Positions 16,334-23,796 of a stretch of 27,999 nt of DNA are shown piece after piece (within the stretch, counting starts at the first letter, position 1; every line of letters starts with the position of its first letter). Below the pieces are notes generated by a model, which was not told the DNA's origin, did not search any database, and saw only the letters and a list, made by a program, of their open reading frames with translations. This stretch comes from an uncultured bacterium (lineage in GTDB: Bacteria > Planctomycetota > Uabimicrobiia > Uabimicrobiales > JABWCH01), in contig CALKWO010000297.1 in assembly GCA_938003875.1 (NCBI GenBank), positions 1 through 27,999 on the forward strand, in the 5' to 3' direction. The position numbers and the translations under genes were made by a program.

Positions 16334-19060
16334 ATGATACAAAGAAAAAGTACTCTTTTTTTAGGATTGATTTTATCTTTGGTTTTAGTGGTAACAGGAT
16401 GCAAAAGTATGCATTCCAAAAAAAGACCACCAAAACAAGTAAAACTGGCCACAACAGAAAAGGATAAAATCGAAGCAGAGCAACCAAAGCTAGATGTAGT
16501 TGAAGGCAAGATACAAGGCAATGCTTTGGAAGAATTCCAGGGAAAAATAGAGCAAGACAAGAAAAAAGCAGAATACAGCGAATATTTGTTCAAGAACTAT
16601 TTACTTAGTGCCAAAAACTATGCAGACCAGTCCAAGTACCAGGATGCTTATTCTCTTGTTTTGGAAGCACTGAAATTGAATCCTACAGACCAAGAAGCCT
16701 TGATGCTCAAAAGTCTGTATGGCAGTAAGCTTGGCTTGCAGCCTGAAGAAATTTCCGAAAGGCTTTCCGAAGCGGAAAAGATTGTCAATGTGAAAATTGA
16801 ACAGACCCGCATGGAAGCAGAAAATCGGATTGCAGAAGGAAAGCAGGCATTAGCGCAAAAGCAATACGAGCAAGCTATTGCATCCTTCAAGCAAGCCAAA
16901 GAAATTCTTAGGTGGTTGCCCTATCATGTAGTAGATCTGGAAGGCAAAGCACGCCAGATGGATTTTCTGATTCAAAAAGCCGAAGAAGAAAACAAAAACC
17001 ACCAGGAACAGATCAAGAAACAAAGGATGATGGAAGCTCAGGAACAGGCGAAAAGAGAAGAGATGGCCAGGATCAAGAGTGTACAAGAGCAAGTTGGCAA
17101 TCTTTTCAGACAGGCCAATCTCGCTTTTGAAAGGGAGAGATACGATTCTGCCCAAAATTTTTGCGAGAAAATTCAAGAGCTAGATCCTGATAACAAAGAA
17201 GTTGTGCAGCTTTTGTCCCTGGTAAGACAGGCAAGGCACGCCAGCGTATCAGAAAAAGGCCGCCTGCGGTATCTGGATGAATGGAAGAAAAGCTTCCAAC
17301 AAATCGAAGAGGCTATGGTACCATCTCATGAGATAGTCCAATTCCCAAGCTATGAAGCATGGAAAACGATTTCCAAAAGAAGTAGCAAGAATATCGGGCA
17401 GCAGGAATCTGAAGAAACTCCACAAGACCGAAAGATTCGAGAGAGAATAGAAACAGAAACAGTAAGCATGGACTTTGTAGAAACCTCTTTGCGTGAGGTA
17501 GTGGACTTCCTCCGAAGCACAACAGGAATCAATATCATCATTGATCCTGAAGTCTATAAAGAATTTCCAGAAGAAGAAGCTCTCAAGGTAGATCTAACAG
17601 TCAACAATCTTCGTCTGGAAAGCATTTTGAATCTGATGCTTTCTGTAAAAGGACTTGCCTACAGAATCTCCAATGGTGTTCTGGTGATTTCTACCAAAAA
17701 ACGTATCACAGAGAAGCCCAAACTGAAACTCTACAATGTACGAGATCTTACAGGAAAGTTGAATGATTTCCCTTCCTTGGAAATGAGCCTTACATCCAGT
17801 AGAGACGATACTTCAACAGGGGCTCAGTTGAAAACACAAGAAGCGCAGGAAACCCGACCTGCTACCACCATTACAGAAGAGCAACTGACAGACCTTATCA
17901 AAAACAATATTGGAAAAGGCACATGGGATACAGCAACCCGATCTATAGATACTCGTTATGGAACGCTCATTATCAGGCAGACCGATTCTGTACACAAGCA
18001 GATTGAATCCTTGCTCAATGATTTGCGTAAGGCAACAGGTCTTCTTGTTACTGTAGAAACAAGGTTCCTGACAGTATCCGATGATTTCCTGGAAGACGTT
18101 GGTGTAGACTGGAGAAGTCTGGGAACAACCAATGTCAAAGAAGGCGAAGATATCTATGAGACAGCACCAGATAAAGCAGACACCACAGATACTTATGAAG
18201 GTGGTCTGAGACCTGGCGATGTTGGAACAGGATACGATTTCCGCTATATGGACGACGTGGTTTTTGGCCCAACGAGCAGTGGAAATACTATTGGAACAGG
18301 AAGAGCAGCAGGCCTTTATTACAAATACAACGACGATTTCCAAACCAAGCAAAGATTGGAAAATATTTTTGATAAGACGTTGGATCCTGACCAGACTCTG
18401 ACCAGCAAAGGCGGTCTTTCCATGCAGGTAGCCTACATCGATGAAGTAGAACTGCAAATGATCCTCAAGGCAGTCCGCAAACAATCCAGAAAGAATGTAT
18501 TGACTGCACCCAAGCTGACTGTGTTCAATACTCAGAGAGCTAATGTGACTATTGTAACTCAGTATGCTTATGTACAGGACTACAGCGTAGAAATTGCAAC
18601 AAATTCTACGATTGCAGATCCTATTGTTGGGACTGTGCAGGATGGTGTCGTTCTGGATGTGCGTCCTATCATCAGTGCTGACAGAAAATATATCACCATG
18701 GAATTGCAGCCTACAGTCGCTGCATTGAAAGGCGGCACAGTAAACACTTTCTCCACATCTCTGGCATCTTCTTCTGGCAGCAATACGCAAGTAGAGATCG
18801 GCCTACCAGAAATCAACATGACCAGACTCAAAACCACTGTTACCATTCCTGATGGTGGAACTCTTCTTCTAGGTGGAATGATGAAAGGCCAGGAAACAGA
18901 TAGCATGTCTGGTGTTCCCGTTCTTTCTGACCTTCCTATTTTCAACTTCTTAACAAGCAGAAGAGGAAAATTCAGCCGAAGAGAAAGCCTTCTGATTCTG
19001 GTTAGTGCAAAGATCACTTCGATGGAAGAAAAAGAACCAAACGAAGGCCGTCAAGAGTAA
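16334..19060 (+). CDS. outer-membrane secretin lipoprotein (PilQ/GspD-like)
   Basis: Protein of 908 residues from the ATG at 16334. Residues 1-22 are a lipoprotein signal ending in the lipobox VTGC, so C23 would be lipidated; K24/S25 follow, with no Asp retention signal. Residues about 75-330 are TPR-like and coiled-coil. An STN/N0-like domain lies at about 375-456 (VSMDFVETSLREVVDFL), and a second N-domain at about 534-592. The secretin channel domain is at about 709-896, with the late-secretin signature VPVLSDLPIFNFLTSR. It forms the gated outer-membrane ring of a type IV pilus or type II-like system. A TTG at 16208 has a better-spaced ribosome site (AAGGGG) and would add 42 residues before the signal; I prefer the ATG because it places the signal peptide first. 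A strong terminator follows. Confidence 0.92.
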   Translation: MIQRKSTLFLGLILSLVLVVTGCKSMHSKKRPPKQVKLATTEKDKIEAEQPKLDVVEGKIQGNALEEFQGKIEQDKKKAEYSEYLFKNYLLSAKNYADQSKYQDAYSLVLEALKLNPTDQEALMLKSLYGSKLGLQPEEISERLSEAEKIVNVKIEQTRMEAENRIAEGKQALAQKQYEQAIASFKQAKEILRWLPYHVVDLEGKARQMDFLIQKAEEENKNHQEQIKKQRMMEAQEQAKREEMARIKSVQEQVGNLFRQANLAFERERYDSAQNFCEKIQELDPDNKEVVQLLSLVRQARHASVSEKGRLRYLDEWKKSFQQIEEAMVPSHEIVQFPSYEAWKTISKRSSKNIGQQESEETPQDRKIRERIETETVSMDFVETSLREVVDFLRSTTGINIIIDPEVYKEFPEEEALKVDLTVNNLRLESILNLMLSVKGLAYRISNGVLVISTKKRITEKPKLKLYNVRDLTGKLNDFPSLEMSLTSSRDDTSTGAQLKTQEAQETRPATTITEEQLTDLIKNNIGKGTWDTATRSIDTRYGTLIIRQTDSVHKQIESLLNDLRKATGLLVTVETRFLTVSDDFLEDVGVDWRSLGTTNVKEGEDIYETAPDKADTTDTYEGGLRPGDVGTGYDFRYMDDVVFGPTSSGNTIGTGRAAGLYYKYNDDFQTKQRLENIFDKTLDPDQTLTSKGGLSMQVAYIDEVELQMILKAVRKQSRKNVLTAPKLTVFNTQRANVTIVTQYAYVQDYSVEIATNSTIADPIVGTVQDGVVLDVRPIISADRKYITMELQPTVAALKGGTVNTFSTSLASSSGSNTQVEIGLPEINMTRLKTTVTIPDGGTLLLGGMMKGQETDSMSGVPVLSDLPIFNFLTSRRGKFSRRESLLILVSAKITSMEEKEPNEGRQE

Positions 19061-19070
19061 AACATAAAAT

Positions 19071-19104
19071 AAAAAGCCCCGTTTTTAGCGGGGCTTTTTG
19101 TTTT
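19071..19104. terminator. bidirectional intrinsic terminator
   Basis: A perfect 11-base-pair stem, AAAAAGCCCCG (19071-19081) with CGGGGCTTTTT (19089-19099), has a 7-base loop and then GTTTT. On the minus strand it is followed by TTTTATTTTATG. It lies between the convergent secretin gene (stop 19060) and modC (stop 19117), so it can end both operons. Confidence 0.92.
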
Positions 19105-19116
19105 ATACAAATCATT

Positions 19117-20178
19117 TCACTCGCATGTAAGAAAGAGCTTTTCAGGATCAAGGTGTATAAATAGAGGAGAAGACGAATCTTTTATCCTATCCCATTTCTC
19201 TTTTAAAAGCTCGACTTGCAAAAGCTGCCTTGAGAGGCAATTTTTATCTATTTCAATATATACTGTAGTAATATGCTGCATTTCTTTTGTTTTGATAACA
19301 TGGCATAAAAAGGTATTTTCTCTTGAATTGTCTTTTAAAAAATCAAGATGGTGAGACCTTATACCAACATAAGAAAGTCCTTCAGGCATAGCCTGCCTTG
19401 TTTTTAGAATACAACCCCACTCTATTGCTTCTATTGCATTCTCCCCTGCTTTCTTAGCCTTAGAAAGATTTTTACATCCTGTCAACTGGGCTGCTGCCAG
19501 GGTAGGTGGGTACTGGAATACATTTTCTTTATAACCTTCTGTAATCTTTTTGCCTCTATCCAAAATGACGAGATTGTGGCATATACTGTATGCCTCTTCC
19601 AGATTATGAGTTACAACAATAGATACCCCATGATATTCGGACAAGCTTTTGATGAGCTGCTTTTCCATATTGTTTCTCAAATAGCTATCTAACGCAGAGA
19701 AAGGTTCATCCAATAACAGAGCATCTGGATTTCCAGCTAAAGCACGAGCCAGAGCTACCCTTTGTTTTTGACCCCCAGACAATTGGTGAGGGTATCGGTA
19801 CTCAAAGCCTGTGAGTTCTACCATACTGAGTTTTTCAGACACACGAGCTTTTTTTTCGTTTTCTGGTAATCCTTGTAAGCCAAACTCTACGTTTTCCCTT
19901 ACTGTCATATGGGGGAAAAGGGCATAGTGCTGAAATAAGAGGCTGATTTTACGATTGCGACTGGGTACATTGATGTTTTTTTGGGAGTCGAACAAGACTC
20001 TATCATTCAGAGCGATATATCCACAAGAAGGTCTTTCCAGACCAGCTATACAACGCAAAGTCATACTTTTCCCAGCCCCAGAACTGCCCAAGATTCCCAT
20101 AGTATCTTTTCCAACGGAAAAAGCCACTTTTAGCTTAAAATCAGGAAAGCTCTTTTCAATATCTACTTCCAGCTTCAA
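19117..20178 (-). CDS. modC: molybdate ABC transporter ATP-binding protein
   Basis: Protein of 353 residues, the normal ModC length. Walker A GSSGAGKS is at 31-38, the Q-loop glutamine at 83, the signature LSGGQKQR at 133-140, Walker B LLLDEP at 154-159 and the switch histidine H191. After residue ~225 a smaller C-terminal domain resembles the TOBE/Mop domain of ModC, although its molybdate-binding residues cannot be judged by eye. It energises molybdate uptake with ModB and ModA. The start appears to be TTG, one base after the modB stop (TAG-G-TTG), with GGAG about 12 bases upstream. It is the last gene of the operon, ending at the shared terminator. A sulfate/tungstate importer is the alternative, but adjacent moa genes favour molybdate. 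Confidence 0.92.
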   Translation of the reverse strand: MKLEVDIEKSFPDFKLKVAFSVGKDTMGILGSSGAGKSMTLRCIAGLERPSCGYIALNDRVLFDSQKNINVPSRNRKISLLFQHYALFPHMTVRENVEFGLQGLPENEKKARVSEKLSMVELTGFEYRYPHQLSGGQKQRVALARALAGNPDALLLDEPFSALDSYLRNNMEKQLIKSLSEYHGVSIVVTHNLEEAYSICHNLVILDRGKKITEGYKENVFQYPPTLAAAQLTGCKNLSKAKKAGENAIEAIEWGCILKTRQAMPEGLSYVGIRSHHLDFLKDNSRENTFLCHVIKTKEMQHITTVYIEIDKNCLSRQLLQVELLKEKWDRIKDSSSPLFIHLDPEKLFLTCE

Positions 20179-20179
20179 C

Positions 20180-20872
20180 CTATTTGTCTCCCATGCAATA
20201 GAAAACAGAGAGCCTATTCTTAGACCAGACTCTCAATCCAAGTACAGCCATCAAGGCAATAGCGATAATCATAGCCACCCAGATCAAGCCTCTCTTTATT
20301 TCTCCCCCTTCGACTGCAAAGTAGATAGCCATAGGTATAGTCTGGGTTTTCCCAGGGATGTTCCCTGCGATCATCAAAGTCGCTCCAAATTCGCCTATGG
20401 CTCTGGCAAAAGATAAGATAGTACCTGCAACGATGCCTGGCCAGCTCAAGGGGACAGCAATCTTCCAGAAAATACGCCATTCTGATGAACCTAACGTTCT
20501 TGCTGCATCCAGAATATCCTTATCAATCTGTTCCAATGCTGCAAGAGAAGTTTTATACATCATGGGAAAGGCTACTATTGTGGAGGCAATCACTGCTGCT
20601 GGCCAGGAAAAGATGATCGTTATTCCTAGCTTCCATAAAAGCTGGCCTACCGGCCCATTTTTTCCTAATAGAACCAGCAACACAAATCCTATTACTGTAG
20701 GAGGCAATACCATAGGAAGTATCAATATACCATCAATCCATACTTTCATCCTGCCATGATATGTATACATAAAATGAGCAGCACCAAGACCTAAAAAAAA
20801 AGTGATGAAAGTTGCAGTAATAGCAGTTATGAGCGATATCCACAGGGGGCTAAAATCCATTGGCACAGACAT
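20180..20872 (-). CDS. modB: molybdate ABC transporter permease
   Basis: Protein of 230 residues with about five membrane helices, matching ModB in length. MVLPPTVIGF at 54-63 is typical of ModB. The EAA loop that contacts the ATPase is at about 114-142 (DAARTLGSSEWRIFWKIAVP, G at 128), followed by SFARAIGEFGATLMIAGN, another family hallmark. It forms the inner-membrane channel for molybdate. Its ATG shares one base with the modA TAA (TAATG, 20870-20874), and modC starts one base after its stop, so all three subunits are translationally linked. Confidence 0.94.
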   Translation of the reverse strand: MSVPMDFSPLWISLITAITATFITFFLGLGAAHFMYTYHGRMKVWIDGILILPMVLPPTVIGFVLLVLLGKNGPVGQLLWKLGITIIFSWPAAVIASTIVAFPMMYKTSLAALEQIDKDILDAARTLGSSEWRIFWKIAVPLSWPGIVAGTILSFARAIGEFGATLMIAGNIPGKTQTIPMAIYFAVEGGEIKRGLIWVAMIIAIALMAVLGLRVWSKNRLSVFYCMGDK

Positions 20873-21654
20873 TATCCTTTAGTAAAACCGTATTTCTCAA
20901 AGATTTGCGATGCCTCTGGAGAGGCTAGAAAATCAAGAAAATTTTTTGCTTCCTGGGCTTGTTTAGAATTTTTTATGATAGCAATCGGATATACTATAGG
21001 CGAATGGAGTTCTTCCGAAATCATAGCAACGAGCTTTACTTTATTGCTGGATTTGGCATCTGTTAAGTAAACAATACCAGCATCTATATTTTCTGTCTCA
21101 ACATAAGAAAGCACTTGCCTGACATCTTTAGCATATACAAATTTGGGCTCTAATTTTTCCCATATTTTGAGATTGTCCAAGACTTCTTTTGCGTATTGAC
21201 CAGCAGGAACGCTTTGAACCTCTCCAATAGAGATCAAACGCACTTCTTTGTCTGCCAACGAGACAAAATCTTGAATCTTGGAATCTGCTGGAGCGATCAG
21301 CACCAGCCTGTTTCTCAAAAGATTCTTTCTGGTATTTTCCAGAAGTAAGCCTGATTTTTCCAAACCATCCAGATGCCTTACAGAAGGAAATATAACTACA
21401 TCCACTAATGCACCTTGCTGTATCTGATGGGATATAGTGCCAGCACTTCCGAAATTCAAGGTCAAAGCTATTTTGGTGTTTGATTTTTTGTATGTAGCCT
21501 GGATTTCGGTCATTACATCTTTAAGACTGGCAGCAGCAGAAACTACCAATTCTTTGGAATCTGGATTTTTATGATCTTTCTGCAGATACCATAAGAAAAC
21601 AGATGTGCTAAAAACTAAGACAATACAAATAATAAGATCAATAGTCCTTTGCAT
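20872..21654 (-). CDS. modA: molybdate-binding periplasmic protein
   Basis: Protein of 260 residues. An N-terminal hydrophobic segment (about 6-24, IDLIICIVLVFSTSVFLWYL) is followed by KDHKN; no lipobox cysteine is present, so the protein is either anchored by this helix or cleaved at a weak site. The mature domain is a type 2 periplasmic-binding fold with the ModA oxyanion motifs SAAASLKD (39-46), GSAG (69-72), VQSVPAGQYA (146-155) and the tyrosine in GIVYLTDA (Y196). These correspond to serine, backbone and tyrosine ligands of molybdate in characterised ModA proteins. AGGA lies 8 bases before the ATG. It sits between the MOSC gene and modB in one operon. Confidence 0.92.
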   Translation of the reverse strand: MQRTIDLIICIVLVFSTSVFLWYLQKDHKNPDSKELVVSAAASLKDVMTEIQATYKKSNTKIALTLNFGSAGTISHQIQQGALVDVVIFPSVRHLDGLEKSGLLLENTRKNLLRNRLVLIAPADSKIQDFVSLADKEVRLISIGEVQSVPAGQYAKEVLDNLKIWEKLEPKFVYAKDVRQVLSYVETENIDAGIVYLTDAKSSNKVKLVAMISEELHSPIVYPIAIIKNSKQAQEAKNFLDFLASPEASQIFEKYGFTKG

Positions 21655-21677
21655 TTTTTTATTCCTGTATTCTGCAA

Positions 21678-22118
21678 TTATCCTTTTTTATAACTGGCTG
21701 AGCTTTCTTTAGTAATGATTCCGCCTTGAATCACTTTTGTGAAAACACCTCTTTTAGGCATAATGCAACTTCCTACCTTTTCAAAGATTTCACAACCCGT
21801 ATGGCAGGTTTTTCCAATCTGTGTCAATTCTAAAACGCATTCCCCAATAGTGAATCTTGTTCCCAGAGGCAGAGTATACAACTGGATTCCAGAGGTGGTG
21901 ATATTTTCTGCAAAGTCGCCTATTTGTATTGATGGTTTTATTTTTCGCATTTCTTCAATATCTTCCAGGGCAAGAAGAGAAACCTGACGATGTCCCTTAC
22001 CAGCATGAGCATCTCCAACTATTCCATAGTCTTCCTTCATCTCTATGGAAGAGACAGGTCTTTTTACAGTTCCTTTTTTCTCGGAAATATTGAGAGATAC
22101 AATCTTGAATGAAGTCAT
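21678..22118 (-). CDS. MOSC domain protein (molybdenum cofactor-associated)
   Basis: Small single-domain MOSC protein of 146 residues from the ATG at 22118. That start shares four bases with the moaC stop (ATGA), and AAGGAT is 7 bases upstream. A longer frame from 22163 would run 15 codons inside moaC and is less likely. Family features include GIVGDAH (32-38), VSLLALEDIE (46-55), GDFAENI (67-73) and the cysteine cluster GKTCHTGCEIF (C105, C109) with C118. MOSC domains are found in Moco sulfurases and in small stand-alone proteins coupled to Moco genes; the cysteines are thought to carry sulfur or bind Moco. The position between moaC and modA supports a Moco role. The precise reaction is unknown. 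Confidence 0.88.
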   Translation of the reverse strand: MTSFKIVSLNISEKKGTVKRPVSSIEMKEDYGIVGDAHAGKGHRQVSLLALEDIEEMRKIKPSIQIGDFAENITTSGIQLYTLPLGTRFTIGECVLELTQIGKTCHTGCEIFEKVGSCIMPKRGVFTKVIQGGIITKESSASYKKG

Positions 22119-22567
22119 AGCAGATCCTTTTTTTTGCTTATAAGACGAATGTTCTGAATGCACATCTTTTTATCGACAGCTTTACACATATCATAGAGTG
22201 TCAGAGCAGCTATGGAAACAGCAGTGAGTGCTTCCATCTCTACTCCTGTAGAACCTTCGCAAACCACTTTTGCACTAATTTCGATTCTATCTTTAAGAAC
22301 GCTAAATCCTATAGAAACATCGTTCAATAAAAGTGGATGACATAGTGGTATAAGGCTGGCCGTCTGTTTGGCAGCCATGATTCCAGCAACTCGTGCACAT
22401 GCAAGAGCATCTCCTTTTTTCAAGAGCATATCCTGTAAATGCTGGATAGTGATTTCCTGCATCCAGATTTCCCCTTGAGCAATTGCTGTACGAAGGGATT
22501 TACCCTTTGCAGAAATGTCTACCATGGTGATCTGTCCATTTTCATCGATATGAGAAAATTCTGACAC
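22115..22567 (-). CDS. moaC: cyclic pyranopterin monophosphate synthase
   Basis: Protein of 150 residues, standard for MoaC. It shows MVDISAKGKSLRTA (15-28), the lysine pair K50/K51, SLIPLCHPL (71-79), and GVEMEALTAVSIAALTLYDM (108-127), followed by CKAVDK. D126 and K51 match the catalytic Asp/Lys region of characterised MoaC. It converts 3',8-cyclo-7,8-dihydro-GTP, the MoaA product, into cyclic pyranopterin monophosphate. The start is GTG at 22565-22567, with a perfect AGGAGG five bases upstream that lies inside the last codons of moaA. Its stop overlaps the MOSC start. Confidence 0.95.
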   Translation of the reverse strand: MSEFSHIDENGQITMVDISAKGKSLRTAIAQGEIWMQEITIQHLQDMLLKKGDALACARVAGIMAAKQTASLIPLCHPLLLNDVSIGFSVLKDRIEISAKVVCEGSTGVEMEALTAVSIAALTLYDMCKAVDKKMCIQNIRLISKKKDLL

Positions 22568-22568
22568 T

Positions 22569-23384
22569 TTATCCTCCTATTTGATGCATGTGACGATCAT
22601 GACATGCTATTCCATAATTTGGCTTATTTTTTACAGCGTTGATTATGCTTTTCTGAATATCATTTAAATCAATTTTAATTTCATTATCCGAAAAAAGACA
22701 GGATTTTACATGCCCATCCGCGGTAATCCTGATTCTGTTGCACTGCTCGCATTTGGGAGGCCTGTCGGCTACAACATCCGTTACGCTAATATCTTTACGA
22801 TTTGCAAGGGAAAACTTGCTTATCAATTGTAGTTTCATGCCCTTTTTTTTGCAAAATTCTTTCATATCATCTATCTCCGATTGCAAGGTGGTTTCTGAAA
22901 TTACCATGTTGATTTTGGTATTTTCAAAACCTGCGGCAACCGTGGCCTCAATGCCAGCAAGCACACTGTCTATTTGGCCCCCCTGGGTGATTTCCGTGAA
23001 ACGGACAGAGTCCAGGGTGTCAAGAGAAATGGTGATTCTATGTAAACCCGCTTGTTTCAAAGCTATGGCCTTTTGGTTTGTCAACAATGAGCCGTTGGTT
23101 GTCATACAAATATCTCGATAAAAACCTGTCGCTGTGATCATAGCAACGCATTTTTCTATATCATGCTTAATCAGAGGCTCGCCACCTGTAAGGCGAATCT
23201 TATAAAATCCTAGCTTTCCAGCTTCTTTTGCAATAGCAGCGATATCTTCATATTTTAAGATATCCTGCCGTTTTTTGAAAGGAGTGCCATCGGGTGGGAC
23301 ACAATAAACACATCGGAAGTTACAGCATTCGGTTACAGAGATTCTCAAATAAGCAATTTCTCTTCCAAAAGAATCCAAAAGCAT
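22569..23384 (-). CDS. moaA: GTP 3',8-cyclase, short form (radical SAM)
   Basis: Protein of 271 residues. The radical SAM cluster motif is C21-x3-C25-x2-C28 (CNFRCVYC), with the GGEP motif at 67-70 and MTTNGS at 94-99. The second 4Fe-4S cluster ligands are present as C212, C215 and C229, and the protein ends in the conserved Gly-Gly. It turns GTP into 3',8-cyclo-7,8-dihydro-GTP, the first step of Moco synthesis. Usual MoaA is about 320-340 residues; this one lacks roughly 50 residues between the TIM-barrel (about residue 190) and the second cluster, where the FIEYMP segment normally sits. All cluster cysteines remain, so it is probably functional but compact. It is the first gene of the operon. 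Confidence 0.92.
   Translation of the reverse strand: MLLDSFGREIAYLRISVTECCNFRCVYCVPPDGTPFKKRQDILKYEDIAAIAKEAGKLGFYKIRLTGGEPLIKHDIEKCVAMITATGFYRDICMTTNGSLLTNQKAIALKQAGLHRITISLDTLDSVRFTEITQGGQIDSVLAGIEATVAAGFENTKINMVISETTLQSEIDDMKEFCKKKGMKLQLISKFSLANRKDISVTDVVADRPPKCEQCNRIRITADGHVKSCLFSDNEIKIDLNDIQKSIINAVKNKPNYGIACHDRHMHQIGG
22573..22578 (-). promoter_or_regulatory. ribosome binding site for moaC inside the moaA 3' end
   Basis: AGGAGG, the full Shine-Dalgarno consensus, is formed by the last base of an Ile codon plus the two terminal Gly codons (GGA GGA) of moaA. It stands 5 bases before the GTG start of moaC. This decides the moaC start and ties its translation to the end of moaA. Confidence 0.75.
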
Positions 23385-23796
23385 AAACGCTATCTACCTT
23401 TCTATTCTAACATAGGACATAGCTTGATGTTTTACCACAGAGGCATACACAAGCAAATACAATTCCACAAGAGGATATTGCGTCACTAGTATATCACAGC
23501 AAATCAGTGCTGCAAACAAAAAAATATAGATAATACATGACTATTGGCTATTAAAAAAAATCGTTGCATCAATTAGAAGAGACATTATCTCAGAGCGAAT
23601 AATTTTATCTTGATAAGGAGCAAATTTGGGTTGGCCAGGCTTTTCTGTATCAAGGAGTAAAGAGGCAGTTGTAGCCGCAGGGTTGCGCCGAAAAAAACGT
23701 GTCTTCGCAAAAGCCAAACGCCAGCGCAATCCCTGCGTCTTTGCCTAATACCCTCAAAGCTATTGCAAAAGGCGCAGGTTTGGGCTGACCAGGCTG
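23385..23796. other. 412-base gene-free region with an imperfect direct repeat
   Basis: No convincing gene is seen between moaA and the Rpn nuclease gene. Short frames on the minus strand (62 and 80 codons) show no family resemblance. TTTGGGTTGGCCAGGCT (23625-23641) and TTTGGGCTGACCAGGCT (23779-23795) are imperfect direct repeats, 15 of 17 identical, 154 bases apart. The stretch 23670-23760 is richer in GC than its surroundings and may be the remnant of a degraded or transferred segment. A moaA promoter candidate lies at the low-coordinate end. Confidence 0.4.
23404..23412 (-). promoter_or_regulatory. possible extended -10 for the molybdenum operon
   Basis: The minus strand reads TGTTAGAAT, an extended -10 (TGn plus TAGAAT), about 20 bases before the moaA ATG. 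No clear -35 is present and the leader would be very short (about 13 bases). That leaves no room for a Moco riboswitch downstream of this start site. Confidence 0.3.

Noticed and set aside
17813..18790. A 325-codon minus-strand open frame inside the secretin gene
   Set aside because: It is antisense to the conserved secretin domain, is cysteine-rich with no family resemblance, and is a frame shadow.
23385..23540. Moco riboswitch upstream of moaA
   Set aside because: The only promoter-like element lies about 20 bases from the start codon, and I see no Moco-motif helices; absence cannot be proven without a covariance search.
23640..23790. GC-rich stretch considered as a template repeat for the DUF1566 variable region
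   Set aside because: It shares no extended match with 25375-25470 on either strand by eye.
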